From the NCBI GenBank assembly GCA_949935895.1, contig CATLGL010000031.1, positions 1 through 14,046 on the forward strand: a stretch of DNA of 14,046 bases, written 5' to 3'. Of this stretch, positions 6,250 through 12,827 are shown piece by piece (position 1 is the first letter of the stretch; each line of letters starts with the position of its first letter). The notes under the pieces were generated by a model. The model saw nothing but the letters and a program-made list of their open reading frames with translations, was not told the DNA's origin and did no database searches. The position numbers and the translations under genes were made by a program. Source of the stretch: an uncultured Clostridia bacterium. Its GTDB lineage: Bacteria > Bacillota > Clostridia > TANB77 > CAG-508.

Positions 6250-7354
6250 GGAATATCAAAAAATAAAAAAGAGTTTGATTGAATTTGGATATGTAGCTCC
6301 AGTAATTATTAATGCAGATATGACTGTTATAGGTGGTCATCAAAGAATAAAGGTGCTTAAAGAACTAGGATATGAAGAAATTCAATGCATTGTAGTTGAT
6401 TTAGATAAAAATAAAGAAAAAGCATTAAATCTAGCATTAAATAAAATTAGTGGAGAATGGGATAACGATAAATTGGAAGCAATCCTTGCTGAATTAAAAG
6501 AAACAGATATTGATATAAATGTTACAGGATTTAGCAATGATGAAATAGATGACATCTTAAAAGATATAATAGGATCCAATGAAGATGATTTCGATTTAGA
6601 AGAGGCACTAGATGAAATAGAAGAGCCAACAACAAAAGTAGGAGATGTATGGTTATTAGGTAAGCATAGATTATTATGTGGAAATAGTGCGCAAGAAGAA
6701 GATGTTATGCGTCTTATGAATAATCAAGAAGCGGATATGCTTCTTACAGATCCACCATATAATGTTGATTATGAAGGAACTGCAGGGAAGATAGAAAATG
6801 ACAATATGAACGAAACAGAGTTCTATAATCTTTTAATAGATGCTTTCAAGAATATGCATTTAGTAGCAAAAGCAGGATGTCCTATTTATGTATTTCATGC
6901 AGATACAGAAGGTCTGAATTTTAGAAATGCTTTCAAAAATGCAGGATTTAAGTTAGCACAATGCTTGGTATGGGTAAAAAATACATTTGTTATGGGGAGA
7001 CAAGATTATCAGTGGAAGCATGAGCCAATTCTTTATGGATGGAAAGAAGGAAAAGCTCATTACTTTATTGATAGTAGATCACAAAACACAGTATTAGAAT
7101 TTGATAAACCAACAAGAAACGCAGAACATCCAACAATGAAACCTATTGATTTGCTATGTTATTTAATTAAAAATTCAAGTAAAGAAAACAACTTAATAGT
7201 AGATTTGTTTGGAGGAAGCGGATCAAGTTTAATTGCTGCAGAACAAAGCAATAGAATATGCTATGCAATGGAATTAGATCCTAGATATTGTGATGTTATT
7301 GTAAAACGCTGGGAAACTTTAACAGGGCAAAAGGCAGAGTTAGAGAAAAAGTAA
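6170..7354 (+). CDS. ParB-like / DNA N6-adenine methyltransferase fusion
   Basis: This 394-residue protein has two parts. The N-terminal part (about 1-100) is a ParB/sulfiredoxin-type domain with GGHQR at 55-59 and GYVAPVIIN. A linker follows (about 101-160). Residues 160-394 are a SAM-dependent methyltransferase: catalytic DPPY at 194-197, then EHPTMKP (319-325), and the SAM-binding FGGSGSS (347-353) after it. Motif IV before motif I is the beta-class order, and DPPY favours adenine N6 methylation (N4-cytosine is less likely). It probably methylates phage DNA to evade host restriction or mark packaging DNA. SD AAGGAG precedes ATG 6170. The phage metK gene would feed it. Two Chi-like octamers lie within (6728, 7215). 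Confidence 0.93.
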   Translation: MNIQKISVEKLKPAEYNPRKDLKPEDEEYQKIKKSLIEFGYVAPVIINADMTVIGGHQRIKVLKELGYEEIQCIVVDLDKNKEKALNLALNKISGEWDNDKLEAILAELKETDIDINVTGFSNDEIDDILKDIIGSNEDDFDLEEALDEIEEPTTKVGDVWLLGKHRLLCGNSAQEEDVMRLMNNQEADMLLTDPPYNVDYEGTAGKIENDNMNETEFYNLLIDAFKNMHLVAKAGCPIYVFHADTEGLNFRNAFKNAGFKLAQCLVWVKNTFVMGRQDYQWKHEPILYGWKEGKAHYFIDSRSQNTVLEFDKPTRNAEHPTMKPIDLLCYLIKNSSKENNLIVDLFGGSGSSLIAAEQSNRICYAMELDPRYCDVIVKRWETLTGQKAELEKK

Positions 7355-7373
7355 TGGAGGTGGGTGAGTTGCA

Positions 7374-8000
7374 TTGACCCAGAAGAAGATAGAAAATATA
7401 AAAACAGATTATCTAAATGGAATGACATATAAAGACATTTTCAAAAAACATAATATTACTTTGTCTGATTTAAAAAAGATTATAAATCAGTATAAACTAA
7501 CTAGAAACAAAAGTGAACTGTATAAAGGAAACCAAAATGCGAAAAACAATAAAGGTGGAAAAGGTGCAACTAGTAATAATAACAACGCAGTAGTTACTGG
7601 AGAATATGAAAAAATATATAAAAATATGCTAACAGAAGATGAATGGGCATTATATAAGAATTATAAAATAAATGATAATGATGAATTACAAATGCAAGAA
7701 TATATACACGAATATAAAATACTCACAATAAGAGAAAACAGAATGATGGAAAGAATCAGAAAATTAGAAAGGACAGAAAAAGATATGACAATAGGTCATA
7801 TCAAAAAGAAGAATAGTGGAGGAGACACAGAAACAATAACAGAAGCGGAACCCACAATAGACACAATACAAAGAATAGAAGATGGACTTACTAGAGTTCA
7901 GGAAGCAAAAAGAAAGAGTAGAGAGAATATGATAAAGCTTGGATTTAGTAAAAAGACATTAGAACTTAAAGAAAAACAAATTGATAATGAATTATGGTAA
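7374..8000 (+). CDS. Terminase small-subunit-like HTH protein
   Basis: TTG 7374 is the only start available: a TGA at 7365 closes the frame upstream and the next ATG is well inside the HTH. GGAGG (7356-7360) lies 13 bases upstream, longer than usual. The 208-residue product has an N-terminal HTH (DYLNGMTYKDIFKKHNITLS), a short basic/Asn-Gly-rich linker (NQNAKNNKGGKGATSNNNN), and a long coiled-coil C terminus (YKILTIRENRMMERIRKLE, then QRIEDGLTRVQEAKRKSREN). That order matches YqaS-like small terminase subunits, which bind the packaging site and recruit the large subunit. A second small-terminase candidate sits at 8813, so the division of labour is unsettled. Confidence 0.75.
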   Translation: MTQKKIENIKTDYLNGMTYKDIFKKHNITLSDLKKIINQYKLTRNKSELYKGNQNAKNNKGGKGATSNNNNAVVTGEYEKIYKNMLTEDEWALYKNYKINDNDELQMQEYIHEYKILTIRENRMMERIRKLERTEKDMTIGHIKKKNSGGDTETITEAEPTIDTIQRIEDGLTRVQEAKRKSRENMIKLGFSKKTLELKEKQIDNELW

Positions 8001-8014
8001 AGGAATAGATTATT

Positions 8015-8684
8015 ATGTTTGAAAACGCTCATGAATTATACAAATCTAAAGAGTGGCAAAATCTGTTACAGGATTTGAAATTAGCAAGAGTAAATGATGA
8101 AGGTAAATTAATCTGTGAATATTGCGGAGAAGAAATAGTAAAAGCTTATGATTGTATAGGACATCATAAGATACCATTAACAAATGCTAATGTTAATGAT
8201 TACAACATAAGCCTTAACCCTGACAACATAATGTTGATTCACTTCAAATGCCATAACAAAGTACATAATAGATTCGGATATGAACTACCTAAGAAAGTAT
8301 ATATAGTATATGGATCTCCTTGTAGTCGGCAAGTCAACATGGGTTAATAATATAGCAACAAGTGATGATTTAATCGTAGATATAGATAAGATTTGGGAAT
8401 GTATTAGCTTCTGCGATAAGTACAATAAACCAAATAAGCTACAACAAAATGTTTTTGAAATTAGAAATAATTTAATAGAACAAATTAAGATGCGACTAGG
8501 TAACTGGCAGAATGCTTTTGTAGTAGGAACTTATCCAATGAAGATGGAAAGACAAAGACTATCAGACAAGCTAGGAGCTGAGCTCATACTAGTCGATTGT
8601 GACAAGGAAGTCTGCTTAAGTAGATCAAAAAATGAAAATTGGAACAAATATATAGAAGAATGGTTTGAAACTTATCAACCATAA
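8015..8684 (+). CDS. HNH endonuclease-P-loop kinase fusion, +1 frameshift
   Basis: The first frame (8015-8347) encodes an HNH nuclease: C34/C37 of CEYC, GHHKIPLT (49-56), LNPDN (67-71) and CHNKVH (79-84). It runs into a P-loop, GSPCS, then meets CGG (8327-8329) and would stop at TAA 8345-8347. Skipping one base gives GSPCSGKST, a perfect Walker A motif (residues 100-108), and continues to TAA 8684: VNNIATSDDLIVDIDKIW, a middle region with NWQNAFVVGTYP, and an EEWFETY tail. The joined protein is 222 residues. I recall HNH proteins fused to AAA_33-type P-loop domains in many phages next to cos and terminase, so the join is expected. An independent start at 8310 would lose the first Gly of the P-loop. 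Confidence 0.85.
8327..8329 (+). other. In-frame CGG at +1 frameshift point (site 2)
   Basis: AGT-CGG-CAA in the starting frame; AGT-(C)-GGC-AAG gives Ser-Gly-Lys of the Walker A motif. The preceding Ser codon AGT cannot re-pair usefully one base further on (GTC), so simple P-site slippage is a poor explanation. Dropping T instead of C also gives Ser-Gly, so the skipped base is not fixed by the protein alone. Confidence 0.7.
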
Positions 8685-8760
8685 CCCGCCCCGCCTCCAA
8701 GAAGTCAAAAGGAGTGCTTGGGGACTGTAAGGGGTACCTCTTTTTCACACGAGGCAAAAA
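8685..8760 (+). other. Probable cos (packaging end) region
   Basis: This is a GC-rich island in otherwise AT-rich DNA: CCCGCCCCGCCTCC (about 8685-8698), TTGGGGACTG and AAGGGGTACCTC. It contains inverted repeats CCAAG (8698-8702) with CTTGG, AGTC with GACT, GCCTC (8693-8697) with GAGGC (8751-8755), and the palindrome GGTACC. It carries no gene and lies between an HNH gene and the small and large terminase genes, where Gram-positive cos phages have their cohesive-end site. The exact nick positions cannot be read from sequence. Confidence 0.6.
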
Positions 8761-8812
8761 TTTCATTTTTTTTGAAAAAATAGAAATATATATGGGAAGA
8801 AGGGAGTTTATA

Positions 8813-9127
8813 GTGACTAGAAGAGAAGAATTAGACAATATCTTCAAAGATATAGATGAAAACAAGAAAAAACTGATTAATCCACTTTTAGACAATATAT
8901 CTTTTTTGGAAGAACGAATGGAAGAATTAAAAAAGTTTCCGTTTATTCAAATTCATCCTAAAGATCCAACAAAACAAAGAGCAACAACTGCAGCTAAATT
9001 ATACAAAGAACATTCACAGAGTTATATGAATGCAATAAGGATGTTATACTCAATGATTAATGGACACGAAGTTGAAGAAGATGCAGTTACAAAATGGCTA
9101 GAAGAAAGAAAAAAACAATATGAGTAA
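8813..9127 (+). CDS. Small terminase-like / packaging protein (104 aa)
   Basis: The frame is open from 8714, but the upstream part (ATG 8714, ATG 8792) gives an unlikely Phe/Gly-rich leader over the cos-like region. GTG 8813 has AGGGAG six bases upstream and yields MTRREELDNIFKDIDENKKK, a normal soluble start. The middle holds coiled coil (FLEERMEELKKF) and the segment IHPKDPTKQRATTAAKLYKE, followed by a helical C terminus. I recall very similar small proteins directly before phage large terminases, often annotated as P27-type small subunits. It overlaps the terL start by eight bases. Confidence 0.72.
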   Translation: MTRREELDNIFKDIDENKKKLINPLLDNISFLEERMEELKKFPFIQIHPKDPTKQRATTAAKLYKEHSQSYMNAIRMLYSMINGHEVEEDAVTKWLEERKKQYE

Positions 9128-10785
9128 TTATTACTTAGAACAATACTATGAAGAGATTAAAAGTGGGAATATAATAGCAGGAATAGAATTAAAAACAGAA
9201 TTGAAAAAGCTAATTAAGGACCTAAAAGATCCAAAATATAAATATGACACAGAGGAAGCTTATTTGAGAATCGACTTTATGGAAAATTTATGCTTACAAA
9301 GTAAAAAGCCTTTTTATAATATGCCTATGCAATTGCTATTATGGGAGAAGGCTTTTATAGAAGTAATATATTCTTTTAAGATATTTGATAATGAATTAAA
9401 ACGATGGGTAAGGCGATTTCAAAATGTACTTTTATTAATTGCAAGAAAAAATGGAAAAACAACATTAATGGCAGCAGATGCTCATACAGATTTAAGAATT
9501 GGAGAAGGTGGAATGGATATAGTTTGTGCATCTAATGATGATAAACAAGCCAGTCTACTTTGGAACGAAATAAACAATATGAGGAAAAGAATAGATCCTC
9601 ATTCTAAAGTTACACATAAAAATATGTCAGAAATCTGCAATACGAAAAAGAATATAACAATATTTAAAATGTCAGGTAAAACTCAAAATAAAGATGGTAG
9701 AAATATAGATAAAATGTACATGGATGAAAGCCATGATGCACCAGATGATGAAATTGCAGAAGCTGGAAATAAGTCAATGTCAACAAAAAATGAGCCATTC
9801 TTCATAAACTTAACAACAGAGGGCTTTATAAACGATGGGTATTTAGATAATGAATTAAAATATGCACGTGAGGTCCTATTCGATGAAACAGAGGATATCC
9901 ACTATCTACCTTGGTTATATACACAGGATAGTGAGGAAGAAATTTGGCAAGATGAACAAAGCTGGTATAAATCAAATCCACGGATTAGGAGTAGTAAAAA
10001 AATGGAAGTTTTTAAGAGGAGAAATTGAAAAATCTAAAAAATCTAAATCAAAAAGAATGCATACTCTATGCAAAGATTTTAATATAAAACAAAATAATGC
10101 TCAAGCATGGCTAATGAATGAGGATTATTGTTATGAAATAGAACCATTTAATTTAGAAGATTTTAGAGGTTCTTTTTGTTTGGGTGCAGTTGACTTATCT
10201 GCAACTACTGACCTATCAAATGCAAAAATATTATTAATGAGGCCAAATGATAAAACTAAATATGTATATTCTCATTATTGGATACCTGAAAGCAAATTAC
10301 AAGATAGCAATGATAAGGAAGCTGGTGCAAAATATGAACAATGGGCAAGAGATGGAATACTTACAATTCATGAAGGAAATGAAATTGACATATCCCAAAT
10401 AGCAGATTGGTTTTATTCATTATACAAAGATTATAATATAAAAACTTATAAGGCAGGATATGATCAGAGATTTTCAAAAACATTTACTGATAGAATGGAT
10501 GAATTTTCTTTTGAAACAGAGATGATTTTGCAAGGTAAAGTTTTATCAAATGCAATGAAATTAGTAGAAGCAGAATTAAAAGATAAATTAATTAATTATA
10601 ATAAAAACTTAATGGATAGATGGTGTTTAGGAAATGCAGCAATGGAAATGGACAACTATGGCAATGCTATGTGTGTTAAAGTAAAAAAACAAGCAAGCAA
10701 AAGGATTGATGGAGCTGTAACATTAATCATTTTATATGAAATGTACAGACGTTATCGTAATGACTTTCACAAACTTATAAAATAA
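9120..10785 (+). CDS. terL: Terminase large subunit, +1 frameshift between domains
   Basis: The large terminase cuts concatemeric phage DNA and drives it into the prohead with ATP. Frame one (9120-9980, 287 residues) holds the ATPase: Walker A ARKNGKTT (108-115), Walker B YMDES (200-204) and coupling motif LTTEG (231-235), ending SWYKSNP. CGG 9981-9983 follows, then 15 unrelated codons to TGA. Skipping one base gives GLGVVKKWKFLRGEIEKSKK, the usual terminase linker, and the nuclease domain: GAVDLSATTDLSN (D358), GYDQRFS (D448) and RIDGAVTL (D530). The joined length of 554 matches the Terminase_1 family. The out-of-frame ATG at 9862 is not a real start. Without the shift the phage would lack the cutting domain. 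It is coupled to the upstream gene by overlap. Confidence 0.93.
9981..9983 (+). other. In-frame CGG at +1 frameshift point (site 3)
   Basis: CCA-CGG-ATT in the starting frame; CCA-(C)-GGA-TTA gives Pro-Gly-Leu, matching the conserved 'SNPxLGV' join in large terminases. The Pro codon CCA cannot re-pair on CAC. There is no clear downstream hairpin and no Shine-Dalgarno-like stimulator close upstream. Confidence 0.75.
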
Positions 10786-10801
10786 ACTGGAGGCTGAATT
10801 A

Positions 10802-10969
10802 ATGGAAGAATTTAAAATTAAATATCAAAAAGGATCTGATATTTATGTTGAAAATATAAAAGCAAAAAATAAAGAAGAAGCTATGTACTTATTTTATATG
10901 AATAATAGAAATACTGATATTTTAGAGATAAAAAGAAATGAGGTGGAAAAAGAAGATGAGGCTAATTGA
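10802..10969 (+). CDS. 55-residue hypothetical protein
   Basis: ATG 10802 lies behind CTGGAGG and opens a 55-codon frame to TGA 10967-10969. The sequence begins MEEFKIKYQKGSDIYVENI and continues with AKNKEEAMYLFY, resembling small proteins with an 'I-x-A-x-N-x-x-E-A' repeat-like strand-helix unit. It sits between terL and the portal gene and overlaps the portal start. It looks like a small accessory head gene; the function is unknown. Confidence 0.7.
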   Translation: MEEFKIKYQKGSDIYVENIKAKNKEEAMYLFYMNNRNTDILEIKRNEVEKEDEAN

Positions 10970-12197
10970 TTTTATAAATAAGTTTAGAAAAAATAAAGAA
11001 GATACAAGATATGCTAATGCATTAAATGGCTATACTCCTATTTTTTCACAATTTGGTCAAGATATATATGCTAGTGATGTAGTACAGCAAGCTATATCTT
11101 GTTTAGTAACAGAGTTAACTAAAGTAAATCCATTTCATATTATAAAAGATGGAAGTGATTTAGTTCCAGTTGAAAAGAGTGATATACAAAAATTGCTAGA
11201 ACAGCCCAATGAACGTATGACACAAACTGATTTTTTTGAAAAAGTATATTGGCAGCTATTTTTAAATTATAATGCTTTTATTATTCCAACATATCATAGA
11301 GATGAAAAAGGGAATAAAAAATATACAGGGCTTTATCCAATACAACCAATTGATGTTACTTTTTTGCAAGATCCAAATAAGAATTTACTTGTTAAATTTA
11401 AATTTGTAAATGGATATGAGACAACATTAAGATATTCAGATGTAATACATATTAGATATCGCTATTCGATTAACGAATTTATGGGTGGAAATGAATTTGG
11501 ACAACCTGATAATAAAGCTTTGCTAAAAACATTAGAATTAAATAATACTTTATTGCAAGGAGTAGCAAAAGCATTAAAAAGTTCTTTTTCTATTAATGGA
11601 GTTATTAAATATAATACCTTAATGGATGATGGAAAAATGGAAAAAAACATCCAAAAAATTGAAACAAAACTAGCTAATAATGAAAGTGGTTTTTTGCCCT
11701 TGGATATCAAAGGAGAATATATACCTTTGCAAAATAAAGTTCAATTAGTGGATGCTACAACCCTAAAATTTATTGATGAAAAAATCTTAAGAAATTTTGG
11801 CGTTTCTCTTCCAATCCTAACAGGTGATTATACAAAGGCACAGTATGAAGCTTTCTATCAAAAGAGTTTAGAACCAATAATAAAAAGAACTGGAGAATCT
11901 TTCTCAATGACATTATTTACTGAAAGAGAAAAGGGATTTGGAAATAAAATTTTGCTATATCCACATGAATTAATTTTTATGGATACAAGTCAAAAAATAG
12001 AATTATTTGATGTATTAGTTGATAGTGCAAGTTGTTATAAAAATGAACTTCGTACAGCTTTTGGAATGAGACCACTTAAAGAACTTGCAGGGCAGATTGC
12101 AATGTCAAGTAATAAATCGAATGCTGAAAATAATAAAGTAAAGCAAAATGAAAACCAAAATAATAATAATGATGGAGGTAAAGAAAATGAAGAATGA
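10956..12197 (+). CDS. Portal protein, HK97 family
   Basis: The portal forms the dodecameric ring at the head vertex through which DNA passes. I choose ATG 10956, behind GAGGTGG, over the in-frame ATG at 10938, which lacks a good ribosome site. The 413-residue protein has the family layout: N-terminal DIYASDVVQQAISCLVTEL, then LLEQPNERMTQTDFFEKVYW, a VTFLQDP-type wing region, VIHIRYRYS, then the FGVSLPILTGDYTKAQYEAF segment and the ELRTAFGMRPL C-terminal region. The tail is a low-complexity Asn/Lys/Glu stretch (about 395-413). Genes for protease and capsid follow directly, as in HK97-like heads. Confidence 0.93.
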   Translation: MRLIDFINKFRKNKEDTRYANALNGYTPIFSQFGQDIYASDVVQQAISCLVTELTKVNPFHIIKDGSDLVPVEKSDIQKLLEQPNERMTQTDFFEKVYWQLFLNYNAFIIPTYHRDEKGNKKYTGLYPIQPIDVTFLQDPNKNLLVKFKFVNGYETTLRYSDVIHIRYRYSINEFMGGNEFGQPDNKALLKTLELNNTLLQGVAKALKSSFSINGVIKYNTLMDDGKMEKNIQKIETKLANNESGFLPLDIKGEYIPLQNKVQLVDATTLKFIDEKILRNFGVSLPILTGDYTKAQYEAFYQKSLEPIIKRTGESFSMTLFTEREKGFGNKILLYPHELIFMDTSQKIELFDVLVDSASCYKNELRTAFGMRPLKELAGQIAMSSNKSNAENNKVKQNENQNNNNDGGKENEE

Positions 12198-12825
12198 GTT
12201 AATTAGAAGGAATTATGACTTTGAAATTAGAGCAGAAAAGGATGAAAAAAGAGGAAACATAATTGTAGGGAGACCTATTGTCTATGATAGTAAAACGGAT
12301 ATTGCTGGAATGTTTGCAGAAATAATTGAAAGAGGAGCATTAAAAAAGGCAGATTTAGAAGATGTTAGATTTTTAGTTAATCATGATCAATCTAAAATAC
12401 CACTTGCAAGATCAAGAAAAAACACAAAAAATTCAACAATGAAATTAAGTGTAGATAATGATGGAATGGAAATAGAAGTACAATTAGATACAGAAAACAA
12501 TTCAGAAGCTAGAAATTTATATAGTGCGATTGAACGTGGAGATATAACTGGAATGTCATTCCTATTTGGAATAGAGGATGAGGAATGGGAAGACCTTGAT
12601 AGTGATTATCCAACAAGACATGTAAAAGCGATTTCAACAGTTGTTGAAGTAAGTGCGGTAACATTTCCTGCATACAAAGATACTTCAATAACTGCTAGAG
12701 ATAAAAGTGCGGTGGAGACTGCACGCCTAGCGGTGGAAACTGCTAGAAGTGAAGAGGTGGATACTACTTCAGAAAAATTAGAGCTAGAAAAGCTTAAAAT
12801 TAAATATTTATTAGGAGGATTTTAA
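12187..12825 (+). CDS. Prohead protease (HK97 gp4-like, S78)
   Basis: This protease removes the scaffold part of the capsid protein during head maturation. I choose ATG 12187 with GATGGAGG eight bases upstream; the in-frame ATG 12148 lies within the portal gene's low-complexity end. The 212-residue protein shows the S78 signatures: RFLVNHDQSKIPLAR with catalytic His66, GDITGMSFLFG with Ser124, and VEVSAVTFPAY with the conserved Glu154. The C-terminal tail contains a near-perfect 21-base tandem repeat (12709-12729 and 12730-12750) encoding AVETARL then AVETARS. It overlaps the portal by 11 bases. Confidence 0.93.
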   Translation: MKNELIRRNYDFEIRAEKDEKRGNIIVGRPIVYDSKTDIAGMFAEIIERGALKKADLEDVRFLVNHDQSKIPLARSRKNTKNSTMKLSVDNDGMEIEVQLDTENNSEARNLYSAIERGDITGMSFLFGIEDEEWEDLDSDYPTRHVKAISTVVEVSAVTFPAYKDTSITARDKSAVETARLAVETARSEEVDTTSEKLELEKLKIKYLLGGF

Positions 12826-12827
12826 AA

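Larger units (their letters stand above)
820..7849 (+). repeat. Nine oriented GAAGCGGA octamers (Chi-like)
   Basis: GAAGCGGA starts at 820, 1206, 1999, 2834, 3988, 5204, 6728, 7215 and 7842, always on the + strand. I found no TCCGCTTC in the window. Eight sites lie in genes in different reading frames (Ser-Gly at 820, 2834, 3988 and 7215; Ala-Glu/Asp at 1206, 6728 and 7842; the frameshift site at 1999) and one is intergenic (5204), so protein sequence does not explain them. Chance would predict well under one copy in DNA this AT-rich. The core matches AGCGG, the B. subtilis AddAB Chi, and GAAGCGG, reported for S. aureus. Confidence 0.75.

Noticed and set aside
8310..8684. A separate kinase gene starting at ATG 8310
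   Set aside because: It lacks a Shine-Dalgarno site and would lack the first Gly of the P-loop, which is supplied by the upstream frame. It is the second half of the HNH fusion.
9862..10785. A separate gene starting at ATG 9862
   Set aside because: Its first 40 codons overlap the terminase ATPase frame and look random; only the part after 9981 is terminase-like. It is the second half of terL.
12709..12750. The 21-base tandem repeat as a mobile or CRISPR-like repeat
   Set aside because: It has only two in-frame copies within the protease tail and no spacer structure; it is a small coding duplication.
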